Shown: positions 8,726 through 18,154, numbered from the stretch's first letter. The stretch is 64,000 bases of DNA from Bog-756 sp963831535 (GCA_963831535.1 CAWHQP010000010.1:62001-126000), one strand, 5' to 3'. The notes: generated by a model not told the origin, from the sequence alone. A program made the numbers and translations.

Positions 8726-10243
8726 CTGGTGGCCTCCGGGCGCAGCATGGGGAAGAGGATCACGTCACGGATGGCCTCGACCTCGGTGATGAGCATGATC
8801 AGCCGGTCCACCCCTATTCCGATACCCGACGTCGGAGGCAGCCCGTACTCGAGGGCCCGGACGAAGGCCGCGTCGGCCGGATGGGCCTCGAGGTCACCAC
8901 GGGCCACGGCCTCGGCCTCGCCCCGGAACCGCTCCTCCTGTTCTTCGGGAATGTTGAGCTCGCTGTAGCCGTTGGCGAACTCCTTGGCGTCGATGGCCAG
9001 TTCGAAGCGTGCGGCCATCGTCGGCGTCGTCCGGGGTCTGGCGGGCCAGGGGGGACACCTCGACGGGGAAGCCGACCACGAAGACCGGGTCCACCACCGT
9101 GGGGAGCAGGACGGTGTCGTACAGCTCGAAGATGAGCTTCCCCGAGCCCCACTCGGGTAGGAAGTCGACATCGTGCTCCCGGCACACGGCCCGAAGGTCG
9201 TCCACGGGGTCGGACGGGTGGAGACGCCGGCCCACCACCTCCTCCAGCCAGTCCAACAGCTGGCGCCGGGGCCATGGCGGGGTCAGGTCGATGGCCCGCT
9301 CACCCACGGTGAAGGTGAGGCGCCCGGTGGCCGAGCGGGCGGCCTCCACGATGAGGCGCTCGGTCAGGTCCATCCCGTCGTTGACGTCCCCGAAGGCCCG
9401 GTAGGCCTCGAGAGCGGTGAACTCCGGGCTGTGGCGGGTGTCGATGCCCTCGTTGCGGAAGTTGCGGGCGATCTCGAAGACCCGCTCGTACCCACCGACC
9501 ACCATGCGCTTCAGATAGAGCTCAGGGGCGATGCGCAGGCTGAGGTCGATGTCGAGGGCGTTGGAGTGGGTCATGAACGGGCGAGCCAGCGCTCCCCCGG
9601 CCTGGGGCTGGAGGATTGGCGTGTCCACCTCGACAAAATCCTCGGACACCAGCTGCTTGCGGAGGGCGGCGATGGCCTTGAATCGGATATCGAACACCGA
9701 CCGGCTCTCGGGGTTGGCCAACAGGTCCACCTCGCGCTGGCGGTAGCGGGTGTCGGTGGCGGTCAGCCCGTGCCACTTGTCGGGAAGCGGTCGGAGCGCC
9801 TTGGACAGGAGCCACAGCTCCGTCACGTCGACGGAAAGCTCGCCCCGACGGCTGGTGACGGCCTCGCCCCCGGCCCCGATCCAGTCCCCCAGGTCGGCGT
9901 TGGCCAGCACCAGCTTGGCCCGGTCGGTGAGCGTGGACGCCTGCATGAGGAGCTGCACCGCACCCGTCACATCCTGGAGCGTGGCGAAGGACAGCTTGCC
10001 GTGGCCACGGATGCTGGTCAGCCGACCGGCCATCCGGACCTCCTCACCGGTGCGGACGTCAGGATCCAGGCCGGCGTGACGCTGGTGCAGCTCGGCGGCC
10101 GTGGCCGTCCGGTCGAAACGGAGGGGATAGGGATCGATGCCCTCGGACGCCAGGACCTGCCGCTTCTTGCGCCGATCGGCGCTGAGGGACTCGAGGGTGC
10201 TCGCCCCGGGCTCGTCGCCGTTCGCTTCGGAGTCGTCTGCCAC
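8722..10243 (-). CDS. lysS: Lysyl-tRNA synthetase, interrupted by a one-base frameshift
   Basis: Class II lysyl-tRNA synthetase. It has an N-terminal OB-fold anticodon domain (residues about 60-170) and a catalytic core with VDTPILQP, motif 2 (FEIARNFRNEG ... HSPEFTALEAY) and motif 3 (GIGVDRLIMLITE). Frame 1 (from 10243) holds everything to SPLARQTPDDA; the rest (RFELAIDAKEF onward) is in the next frame, ending at 8722. Removing one base near 9010 restores a 506-residue protein of normal length. Because the enzyme is essential unless a second copy exists, a sequencing error is the likeliest cause. It is the first gene of a coupled pair with the MprF-like fusion, paralleling the LysX arrangement in mycobacteria, where both parts are one protein. 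Confidence 0.9.
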
Positions 10244-10333
10244 GGTGTCGCCCTCTCCTCCTGGTCGCTGGTCGCCCGATGCCCGGATCCCTACACCGTT
10301 GAACTTCGCTGATTAGCTTAGGCACTCAATTCC

Positions 10334-11647
10334 ATGAGCTCCCTCGCCGTCAATGTCGATCTGATCACGGGATGGTTCCCGACGACAGTAGTCATCGTGG
10401 CCGTGGTGTCGGTGGTCCTCTCGGTCGGGTGGCACGACGGGGCCTGGAAGCGCCAACTGATCATCGGCGTTCCGGTCAGCTTCGTCCTGACCGCCCTCAC
10501 CGGATTGGCCATCGTCGTGTTCAACCTGGTTCCCGACGAGTTCCCCATCTCCTTCTACCTCTGGGTGTGGCTCTTGTGGTTCGCCGTCCTGACCATCGTG
10601 CTGGGCTGGACCAAGGCCCACTGGATACTCCGCATCTTCCCCGTCCTGGCTCTGATCTTCTGTGTCGTCGCCGCCTTCACCGTCGTCAACAAGACCTACG
10701 ACTACTACCCGACCCTGGCCCGCCTCCTGGGCAAGGACGCGGCCAACTTCACCGACCTGCCGGCCCTGCAGCGGATACGCAACGAAGTCCGCAGGAGCGG
10801 AAAACTGCCCACCCACGGCGAGACGATCGCCGTGACCATTCCGCCCACCATCTCCAAGTTCGAGGCCCAGCAGGCCTACGTCTACCTGCCCCCCATCTGG
10901 TTCCACAATCCCGAGCCCCAGCTACCGGTGATCGAGCTCATCGCCGGCGTGCCCGGCCAGCCGTCGGACTGGACCCGGGCCGGCTACGCCGACACCACGT
11001 CGACGGCGTTCGCGGCCGACCATCACGGCGAGGCACCGCTTCTGGTCATCCCGGACAACAATGGGGACAAGACCTCGGATAGCGAGTGCGCCAACTCGGT
11101 CTTCGGGAAGGCCGAAACCTATCTCGTCAAGGACGTCCCGAACTACATGCAGACGGAGTTCAACGCCGCTATCGGCAAGCACTCCCTGGCGGTGGCCGGC
11201 CTATCCGCCGGCGGTACCTGTGCCACCATGCTCGCCCTCCGCAACCCGACGACCTTCTCCACGTTCGCCTCCTACTCCGGGTACGCCTCACCTACCTATC
11301 AGAACGACGACGAACAGCAGACCATCGCTCAGCTCTACGGCGGCTCCCGGGCCGACTACGAGGCCCACAATCCGGTGACCCTGCTCACCGGCGGGAAGTT
11401 CACCGGTTCGGCCGGTTATTTCACCGCCGGCCAACAGGACCCCCAACCCCTCGCCGCAGCCAAGCAACTTTCCGACCTGGCCAAAAGGACCGGCATGCAG
11501 GTCTGCCTCTACACGCCCGACGGAGATCATTCCTTCGTGTTCTGGGCCTCGGCGTTCAAGACCTCCCTGCCCTGGCTCTCCTGGCGGCTCGGACTGACGC
11601 CACCTCCGAAGGACCTTCCCGCCACCTGCGACCCGCCCGTCCCGTGA
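10334..11647 (+). CDS. Membrane-anchored esterase (esterase D/antigen 85-like fold), copy 1
   Basis: A 437-residue protein. The first about 125 residues form four hydrophobic segments, and the rest is a putative extracytoplasmic alpha/beta hydrolase of the esterase family that includes mycolyltransferases (PF00756-like). The nucleophile elbow is GLSAGGTC, and a plausible late acid/His region is TPDGDHSF. A paralogue with the same layout lies at 15837-17129. Antigen 85 enzymes transfer mycolates to trehalose; here only a serine acyl-ester hydrolase or transferase can be claimed. It is transcribed away from lysS, with a 90-base shared upstream region. Confidence 0.85.
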   Translation: MSSLAVNVDLITGWFPTTVVIVAVVSVVLSVGWHDGAWKRQLIIGVPVSFVLTALTGLAIVVFNLVPDEFPISFYLWVWLLWFAVLTIVLGWTKAHWILRIFPVLALIFCVVAAFTVVNKTYDYYPTLARLLGKDAANFTDLPALQRIRNEVRRSGKLPTHGETIAVTIPPTISKFEAQQAYVYLPPIWFHNPEPQLPVIELIAGVPGQPSDWTRAGYADTTSTAFAADHHGEAPLLVIPDNNGDKTSDSECANSVFGKAETYLVKDVPNYMQTEFNAAIGKHSLAVAGLSAGGTCATMLALRNPTTFSTFASYSGYASPTYQNDDEQQTIAQLYGGSRADYEAHNPVTLLTGGKFTGSAGYFTAGQQDPQPLAAAKQLSDLAKRTGMQVCLYTPDGDHSFVFWASAFKTSLPWLSWRLGLTPPPKDLPATCDPPVP

Positions 11648-11705
11648 GCCGCCGGTCGCTGTGCGGCTCGTTGACGACCGTCTGATCTGCTCTTATGCTT
11701 CCCCT

Positions 11706-11778
11706 GCGCCCCTAGCTCAACGGTAGAGCAGCAGATTCTTAATCTGCAGGTTCCTGGGTTCGAGTCCGGGGGGGCGCA
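11706..11778 (+). tRNA. tRNA-Lys(CTT)
   Basis: The acceptor GCGCCCC (11706-11712) pairs perfectly with GGGGCGC (11771-11777), discriminator A, and no CCA is encoded. The anticodon arm GCAGA-TTCTTAA-TCTGC gives CTT. The D arm is AGCTCAACGGTAGAGCA. The T arm is CTGGG-TTCGAGT-CCGGG, which contains one G-G mismatch at pair 51-63 and one U-G pair. It lies 1.5 kb from lysS. Confidence 0.95.
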
Positions 11779-11920
11779 CGACGACCGACCGGTCGGCCTG
11801 GTCGGTCACCGCGCCGGTCGTGGCGGCGGAGAGGTCGGGGCCATCGCTGTTCGAGCCGCGGCGGCTCCCCTGCGGAGCCCCCGATGCAGAGCCCCCCATG
11901 TCGTCAGACCGACGGCGACC

Positions 11921-14464
11921 TCAGGCCGCCGAACCGAGGAACGGGGCGTCGCCGAAGGCGAACACCCCTCCGTCGGAAGCCATCAACCAGTAGCCCTGAC
12001 CCGAGGCGTCGGTCGCCATCCCGATGATGGGCTGGTTGAGGACGATGTTCCCGGTGGATCCGTGGAACACGGCGTCACCGAAGGAGAAGATCCCTCCGTC
12101 CGATGCCACCAGCCAGTAGCCACCCCCGTCGGCCGTGGTGGTCATGCCCACCACCGGCTTGTTGATGTGCATCCCACCGGTACCACCGTGGAACACGGCG
12201 TCACCGAAGGAGAAGATCCCTCCGTCCGATGCCACCAGCCAGTAGCCACCCCCGTCGGCCGTGGTGGTCATGCCCACCACCGGCTTGTTGATGTGCATCC
12301 CACCGGTACCACCGTGGAACACGGCGTCACCGAAGGAGAAGATCCCTCCGTCCGATGCCACCAGCCAGTAGCCGTGGCCGGAGGCGTCCGAGGACATGCC
12401 CACCACCGGTTGGTTGAGATGCATGGCCCCGGTCGATCCGTAGAACTGGGCGTCGCCGAAGGAGAAGATGCCTCCGTCGCGTGCCACCAGCCAGTAGCCC
12501 TGCCCGCTGGGATCGGTGGCCATCCCCACGATGGGCTGACTCAGCGGCGTGCCGGTCATGGCGCCGTAGCAGGTGGCGTTCCCGAAGGCGGCCACGTCAC
12601 CGAAGGCATCGACCTCGTAGTAGCCCGAACCTGACTTCGTGGCTGCGGAACCCACCACGGTTCCCGAAGGCAGATGGGTCATGCAGGCGGTCGATCCCGA
12701 TGTCGAGCCCGAGCCCGAGCCGGCCTGGCTCGGAGGCGCGGACCCCGGCCCTACCGTGCCGGCCTGGGCCGACAGGTTGTAGGTCTGCACGTCGAACGTG
12801 CTGCCGGCCGCGTTGGTGGGAGCGACGGTGACCGAGTCGCCGTTCACCGTCACCTTCAAGAAGCTGTAGACGTCGGCCGCAGCCCCCGGGATGGGGGCGG
12901 AGCCGCAGGCGGACCCGGCATTTGTGCTCGGCGACCAGCCGAGGGCATAGACGCTGGCCGTGGCCGACACGGTGGCGCAGTTCCCACTGCTCACCGGCTC
13001 GAGCACCCCTCCGCCGCCACCGGTGACGTAGTTGATGAGCTGGCCGTTCTTCTGATAGGTGTTCGGGATGATCCGCTGGTAGGTGTGGGCGTGCCCGTTG
13101 AAGGCGATGCTCACGCCGTACCTGGCCAGCAGGGCCTCGAGGCTGGTCGATGCATGCGGATTGGCCGAACTGTTCTGGATGTAGGGGTCCGAGGGCTCGG
13201 AGATCTGGACCGAGCGCAGCGGGAAGTGGAAGACGGCCATCTTCACACCGCCGGGATGGGCCTGGAGATCCCGTTGGAGCCACTGGTACTCGGGCGAGCT
13301 GGTCTGCCAGTGCTCGTCGGCGTCGGCCTGATAGCCCTCACAGCTGGCCACGGCCGATGCCGTCACATTGCCGCACAGGGCTCCCGTGGTGGTGCCGAGC
13401 TTGTTGGCCTGCGCTTCGGACCAGGTCCCGTCGATGACATAGATCCGGACGTTTCCGGTGGAGAAGGCGTACCAGTCGTCAGCCGCGTTGCCCGAAATCC
13501 CGTCAACGCCCGAATAGCTGTCGAAGGCGTAGGTACCGCCCGAGTTCGACGCCGTGGTGGGCGTCGGGAATATCTTCTCGGGATTGATGGTCTGGTCGTG
13601 GTCACCGGATCCAGCGAAGATGGGGATCCCCCCGGCCTCGGGCAGGTAGGAGGTCCCGAAGATGTCGCTCACCTCGGGCTGGGTGCCCGTCTGCTCCAGG
13701 TCGCCGAAGTTGGACTGGTTCGAGCTGTTGTAGCCGATGTCGCCCACCGACAGGAGGAAGTTGGCTCCCGAGGCGCCGATCTGGCTGTACAGGGACGCCT
13801 GATCGGGATTCACCCCGTTGGGGAAGGCCTGGTCGTTCGCCGTCGTGGCACTGGTGTCGTAGTAGTTCTCGCCGGTGTCGTCGATGACGTCGAAGGTGAC
13901 GGGGTGGGTCGACGACGTGCTGGCCGGGAAGAGGGTGGTGAAGGTCTGATAGGGCTTGGACGCAGGCATCAGGTCCGAGGCTCCGGCCGAGTGGGTCGAC
14001 AAGACCGTGTAGCAGTAGACGGTCCCGGGAGCGAGGCCGGTGACCGGGACGGAGTTCTGGTACTCGCTGATCGTTCCCAGACTCCCCGTGACCGTGTACT
14101 CCGTTCCGGTGGGTGTCCCCGACGGGTTGATCGGGTTGACGTCACCGGGAAGGGTGGACGGCGCGGTGATGGCCGACGGCGTCCACGACGTCGGGGCCGG
14201 GCAGCCGAAACCGGTCATCGGGGCGACCTGCACGGAGCCGAAGACGTTGGCACCAGGAGGCGCCGTGTCCGTGGTGGCCCAGTTGACGTACGCCGACGTC
14301 TGGGTGAGGTCGGTCACGTAGGGCGCCCGGGCCAGTAGCGGATTGAATCCCGAGTACGGCACCACCGTGAGCGGCGTGTCCGCCCCGGCCGAACCCATGG
14401 GCAACGCCAGCGGCACCACCCCGGCCACAACCAGAATTACTCCACCCAACGCACGCTTCAACAT
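11921..14464 (-). CDS. Secreted purple-acid-phosphatase-like protein with six C-terminal GYWLVASDGG repeats
   Basis: 847 residues. A signal peptide (about 1-28, ending SAGADTP) is followed by a fibronectin-like N domain (about 45-170) of the kind found in purple acid phosphatases. A calcineurin-like metallophosphoesterase domain (about 190-540) has IDDTGE, SVGDIGYN, GDHDQ, AVFHFPLRS and FNGHAHTYQR. The usual GNH is GDH, so one metal or phosphate ligand is changed. After a Ser/Gly linker come six approximately 42-residue repeats built on GYWLVASDGGIFSFGDA, a beta-propeller-like repeat often seen in secreted Acidimicrobiia proteins. Probably an extracellular phosphatase held at the surface by its repeats. 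Confidence 0.88.
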   Translation of the reverse strand: MLKRALGGVILVVAGVVPLALPMGSAGADTPLTVVPYSGFNPLLARAPYVTDLTQTSAYVNWATTDTAPPGANVFGSVQVAPMTGFGCPAPTSWTPSAITAPSTLPGDVNPINPSGTPTGTEYTVTGSLGTISEYQNSVPVTGLAPGTVYCYTVLSTHSAGASDLMPASKPYQTFTTLFPASTSSTHPVTFDVIDDTGENYYDTSATTANDQAFPNGVNPDQASLYSQIGASGANFLLSVGDIGYNSSNQSNFGDLEQTGTQPEVSDIFGTSYLPEAGGIPIFAGSGDHDQTINPEKIFPTPTTASNSGGTYAFDSYSGVDGISGNAADDWYAFSTGNVRIYVIDGTWSEAQANKLGTTTGALCGNVTASAVASCEGYQADADEHWQTSSPEYQWLQRDLQAHPGGVKMAVFHFPLRSVQISEPSDPYIQNSSANPHASTSLEALLARYGVSIAFNGHAHTYQRIIPNTYQKNGQLINYVTGGGGGVLEPVSSGNCATVSATASVYALGWSPSTNAGSACGSAPIPGAAADVYSFLKVTVNGDSVTVAPTNAAGSTFDVQTYNLSAQAGTVGPGSAPPSQAGSGSGSTSGSTACMTHLPSGTVVGSAATKSGSGYYEVDAFGDVAAFGNATCYGAMTGTPLSQPIVGMATDPSGQGYWLVARDGGIFSFGDAQFYGSTGAMHLNQPVVGMSSDASGHGYWLVASDGGIFSFGDAVFHGGTGGMHINKPVVGMTTTADGGGYWLVASDGGIFSFGDAVFHGGTGGMHINKPVVGMTTTADGGGYWLVASDGGIFSFGDAVFHGSTGNIVLNQPIIGMATDASGQGYWLMASDGGVFAFGDAPFLGSAA
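12063..12440 (-). repeat. Tandem 126-bp repeats inside the phosphatase gene
   Basis: Copies start at 12063, 12189 and 12315 (plus-strand numbering), exactly 126 bases apart (42 codons). The first two are almost identical over their whole length; the third diverges after roughly 60 bases. Such near-identity at DNA level points to recent unequal crossing-over or gene conversion rather than old protein repeats. It is also a place where short-read assembly may collapse copies. Confidence 0.9.
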
Positions 14465-14800
14465 CGCACCCTGCCCTTACACTCGTGCGAACACCGCTTG
14501 TGATTTCGAGGCAACGTAACAGCACCGGCGGTCGTCTGGCAATGCACACATGGCCCTTGCTGACGTGGGGCGATGCCGTCGGGGCCTCTCGTCGACCTGG
14601 CTCAGGATCAGGCTTCTACGCAACGTGGCTGGCCGCCTACGTGAAGTAGTCAAATTCGACATGGCCCGTTACCACTGGATCATCGCGCTGGGCGTCGTAG
14701 CGACCGCTACTGGCGCGATTGTCGGGCGGTCTGTCCGAGGGCGGTCGGCGGGCAACCTCGGAGACGGTGGTGATCCCACTGCCGGCCGGTGTCGTCTGCA
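14465..14800. other. Intergenic stretch, holding at most one tiny frame
   Basis: 336 bases upstream of the secreted phosphatase and downstream of the convergent-side DMT transporter. It probably contains the phosphatase promoter. The only candidate gene is a 47-codon plus-strand frame described separately. No RNA gene or strong hairpin seen. Confidence 0.4.
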
Positions 14801-14804
14801 CTAG
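14661..14804 (+). CDS. Possible 47-residue single-helix membrane microprotein
   Basis: ATG at 14661 opens a short frame with a hydrophobic helix (WIIALGVVATATGAIVG) followed by Arg-rich residues, a typical topology for a small inner-membrane protein with a cytoplasmic tail. No clear ribosome binding site is present, and the frame overlaps the end of the opposing transporter gene by four bases. It may well be chance. Confidence 0.2.
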   Translation: MARYHWIIALGVVATATGAIVGRSVRGRSAGNLGDGGDPTAGRCRLH

Positions 14805-15721
14805 GGCGGGGTGGTCCCCTGGGCCATGTCGCCGGAGCCCCCCGTCACCACCGTCCGGGGCGACCGCTTGGCTCGCACCTCCATCTCCGGGGGCGCCCAC
14901 CTCGAGAGCAGCACCACCCCGGCGAACATGCCACCGAGGAACAGGATCTGGAGCACGATGGCCAGTGGCGAGCTACGCAGTTGTTCGCCGAAGAGCTCGA
15001 TACCGATGGCGATGCTGGCCAAGGGGTCCACAATGAGCAGTGCCGACTGCGAGGCGGCGAGCGGTCCGGCAGCGAACGCCGCCTCGAGCAGCACCGTGCC
15101 CAGCACCCCGCTGGCCACGACGGCGTAGATGGGCCAGTGCTCGAACAGCCCCGACCAGCCCTTGTGAGCCAGGACCTCGGTGGCCGCCTTCACGAAGGCG
15201 GCGTCGATCGCCCACACCAGCGCGGCGGCGGCTCCCAGTAGGGCGGCCCGGCGGGCCGGAGACCCCCACCGGCTGAGGACCAACAAGGCCACGACGACCA
15301 GTCCCCGGCTCCCGAGGGCCACCGCCCAGGCCGCCGCAGTCGGTCGTCCGTGTCCCTCCTCGGGATGGGCCACCACAAGGAACCCGAACAGTCCGGCGCA
15401 CAGCAAGGCGGCGGCACTCCAAGTCCGGGAGGCGATCCGGTCATGCAGCCAGAGGGCCCGGAGGGCCAGGGTGAAGATGAGTTCGGTGACCAAGATGGGC
15501 TGTACCGAGGCCAGGGTGCCGAAGTAGAGGGCGAGAGCCGTGAAGATGAAGGTCCCGCCCATACAGACCAGGCCCAGCAGCCAGATGGGTTGTCGGATCA
15601 GGTATTTGGTCGTTTCCCAGGCCGACCGCGGCTGGTCGGAGCCGGCCACGTTGGCCAGCTTCTGGAGAACCGACGTCAGCGCCTGGCTGAACGCACCGAG
15701 CAGGGCGAACAGGATGCTCAT
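14801..15721 (-). CDS. DMT-superfamily (EamA-like) transporter
   Basis: 306 residues, nearly all hydrophobic, with about nine or ten predicted membrane helices in two repeated halves, as in drug/metabolite transporters. The first half carries TALALYFGTLASVQPILVTE and the second half repeats the pattern (LAASQSALLIVDPLASI). The Arg-rich C-terminal tail (about 25 residues) is cytosolic. The substrate is unknown; relatives export amino acids, nucleosides or Mg2+. It sits 115 bases after the second membrane esterase and reads in the same direction, so they could be co-transcribed. Confidence 0.85.
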   Translation of the reverse strand: MSILFALLGAFSQALTSVLQKLANVAGSDQPRSAWETTKYLIRQPIWLLGLVCMGGTFIFTALALYFGTLASVQPILVTELIFTLALRALWLHDRIASRTWSAAALLCAGLFGFLVVAHPEEGHGRPTAAAWAVALGSRGLVVVALLVLSRWGSPARRAALLGAAAALVWAIDAAFVKAATEVLAHKGWSGLFEHWPIYAVVASGVLGTVLLEAAFAAGPLAASQSALLIVDPLASIAIGIELFGEQLRSSPLAIVLQILFLGGMFAGVVLLSRWAPPEMEVRAKRSPRTVVTGGSGDMAQGTTPP

Positions 15722-15836
15722 CTACCCCACCCTCCCTCTGTCTCCCCGACCCGGGCCCGCCTGCCATTGGAGACCACCGTCGGGCCGCTACGCAAGCACC
15801 GGCAGGTCACCGGGGCACACCAGGTGGATCGCCTGG

Positions 15837-17129
15837 TCACGGTGTCGTGCACCGCGCCGGCTCGCTGGCCGGTTCGGGCGTGAGGCCCAGCCTCCACGAC
15901 AGCCACGGCAGGGAGTCCACCAGCGCCTGGCTCCAGAGGTCGAAGTCGTGACCACCCGGCCGGACCAGGATGCAGGTGGCGATTCCCGCCCGCAGCGCAG
16001 CCGGCTGCAGATTGCGGGCCGCCTCCAGTGGGTCGGTGTCCTCGGCACCCACCTCGAACCATCCGGCCAGGCCGTCGAAGTGCCCGGAACGGAGAAGCTG
16101 GGTCGGGTCGTGTGCGGCGAAGCGGTCCTCGGACCCTCCGAAGAGGGTGTCGACGGTCTCGGCCTGGGTGGTCTCCTTGTACTGGGGCGAGGCGAATCCG
16201 GAGTACGAGGCGAAGGTGGTGTACACCGAGGGATGGCGCAGGGCCAGCATCACCGAACAGGTACCGCCGGCCGAGAGGCCTCCGATGGCCAGTGAACCGC
16301 TCGCCGACGAGGCGTGAAGGCGGCTCCGGACGAAGGCGGGGACATCGTCGACCAGGTAGGTCTCGGCGTTCCCGAATCTGCTGTTCACGCACTCGGAGTC
16401 GACGGTCAGGAATCCATCGGGGTCGGGCATGACGAGGATCGGAGCCAGGCCGTGGTGGGTCGAGGCAAAGGCATCGGCCGTGTTGTCGGCATCGCCGTCC
16501 CCCGACCAGTCCGACGCGCTGCCCGGCTCGCCAGGCAGGAGCACCAGAGTGGGAAGAGATGGCGTGTCCCGGGCGAACCACGCCGGCGGGAGGTACACGT
16601 AGGCCGGGCGGGTGGCGAAATGGGACGCGGTGGGTGGGATGGTCACGGTGATCACCACTCCATTCGCCGGGAGCCGGCCGCTCATGGCCGTCTGCTCCTG
16701 CAGTTGCCGCAGCTGCGGGAAGCCCACCACGTTCTCGGGGTCGCCGTCGACCAGGCGGCCGACGGTGGGGAAGGAGTCCGTCCGTTGGTTCACGACACCC
16801 ACCGTCACCACCGACAACAGGAGTACCGAGAGCACCGCCAGTATCCGGCGACCGGTGCCCGCCCGCCCCCAGCCAACGGTCGTGGCCACCATGGCCAGCA
16901 CGGCCGCGAAGCCCCAGAGGTAGGCCGACCAGGGGAAGTCGTCGGGCACCAGGGAACCGAGGGTCAACACCAGGGCCGTCACGCCGGTGACAACCGCGGC
17001 GACCGGTAGCCCTCGACCGAGCTGACGTCGCCATCCGCCCGAGCGCCACTCGATGGCTAGGACAAAGACCACCACCGCCAGGGCCTGCACCACCAGGGGC
17101 AGCCACCCGTTGACGATGGATATGTTCAC
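15837..17129 (-). CDS. Membrane-anchored esterase (esterase D/antigen 85-like fold), copy 2
   Basis: About 430 residues and clearly paralogous to the protein at 10334: same N-terminal four-helix membrane part (NGWLPLVVQ and a WRRQL loop), same GGLSAGGTC nucleophile elbow, same FASYSGFASP stretch and same WLSWRLGLTPEP near the end. The late His is in RPGGHDFDLW. Start chosen as GTG 17129 because the paralogue begins at the same place (VNISIVNGWLP versus VNVDLITGWFP); GTG 17189 is possible but would overlap the MBL gene. Putative extracytoplasmic acyl esterase or transferase. The pair suggests duplication within about 5 kb. Confidence 0.83.
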   Translation of the reverse strand: MNISIVNGWLPLVVQALAVVVFVLAIEWRSGGWRRQLGRGLPVAAVVTGVTALVLTLGSLVPDDFPWSAYLWGFAAVLAMVATTVGWGRAGTGRRILAVLSVLLLSVVTVGVVNQRTDSFPTVGRLVDGDPENVVGFPQLRQLQEQTAMSGRLPANGVVITVTIPPTASHFATRPAYVYLPPAWFARDTPSLPTLVLLPGEPGSASDWSGDGDADNTADAFASTHHGLAPILVMPDPDGFLTVDSECVNSRFGNAETYLVDDVPAFVRSRLHASSASGSLAIGGLSAGGTCSVMLALRHPSVYTTFASYSGFASPQYKETTQAETVDTLFGGSEDRFAAHDPTQLLRSGHFDGLAGWFEVGAEDTDPLEAARNLQPAALRAGIATCILVRPGGHDFDLWSQALVDSLPWLSWRLGLTPEPASEPARCTTP

Positions 17130-17166
17130 GACCGGCGGCCCCAACCGCTGCGATGGGTGACGTCCC

Positions 17167-18154
17167 TCACGGACCGTCGGTGCCGACACCGCCGTCGGCG
17201 TCGCGGGTGGTCAGCCAGCGGTGGAGCCCGGCGGCGTTCGAATGGACGCCGTTCATGACCTCGAGCTTCTCGAGGTGCTCCTCGGGGACGCCGTCGAGAT
17301 CCGACTCGAACTCGGTGGCCAGGGCGGCGGCGATGTCGTCGCCGTTGCGGAAGGCCGTCTCGGCGACGTCGGCCCACTTCCGCAGCGTCCCACCCGCTTC
17401 GTCCAACACGTCCAATGGATCGGCCAACAGCCCGTAGTGGGCCAGGGCCAGTCCGGTCGGTCGACGGTCGGCGAACCGCTGCAGTGAGGTGAGCGCCGAC
17501 CCGAGGTCGAAGTCGGGCGGCGGTGTGGAAGGCCGCAGCACGCCGGCGTCGGGCAGCTTGACCCCCACGGCGTCCCCGGCAAACAGGACCCCGCTCAGCG
17601 TGTCATGGAGGGCCACGTGGTGTTTGGCGTGGCCGGGCGAGTCCACTGCGATGAGCGACCGGTTGGAGCTGACGGCAATGGCCTCGCCGTCCTCGAGGAC
17701 GTGGATCCGCTCCGCCGGGGTGGGATCGAGCCGTCCGTACAGGGAGTCGAGGAGGGGTCCATAGACCCGGGAGGCCGAGTCGACCAGCCGGGTGGGGTCG
17801 ACCAGGTGGCGGGCACCTTTGGGGTGCACGTACACGGTGGCCCCGGGAAAGGCACGGGCCACGTCCCCGACGCCACCGGCGTGGTCGAGGTGGATGTGGG
17901 TGACGACCACCCCGGCCAGGTCCGCCGCACCGAGACCCAGTCGCTCGAGCTGGGCCAGCAGGACGGGCACCGAGCTCTGACTGCCCGTCTCGACGAGAAC
18001 CGGAGCGTCCCCTTCGATGAGGTAGCCGGCCGTGACATCGCTCCCAGCCACCGAGGAGGGTGTCCAACTCGATGACACCATCGGCCACGGTCCGCCCCCC
18101 ATGGGTTTTGGTGTGGTGCTCCGGGTCGATGGGATGGAAGTGGGATCCGCTCAT
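17167..18154 (-). CDS. MBL-fold metallo-hydrolase, one-base frameshift near its start
   Basis: Metallo-beta-lactamase fold hydrolase with THIHLDHAGG (HxHxDH metal site), a downstream His (SPGHAKHH) and GDAVG. Relatives include glyoxalase II-like and lactonase-like enzymes. The N terminus lies in two frames: VADGVIELDTLLGGWE reads from ATG 18154, and VTAGYLIEGDAPVLVETG reads in the next frame. Deleting the T at 18038 joins them as GGWERVTAGYLIEG, giving about 328 residues. Without repair, a truncated start inside the second frame would be needed. Substrate unknown. It lies 37 bases before the esterase copy 2 and may form an operon with it. Confidence 0.85.

Noticed and set aside
12063..12440. 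CRISPR-like array from 126-bp repeats
   Set aside because: Repeats are contiguous without spacers and encode protein repeats.
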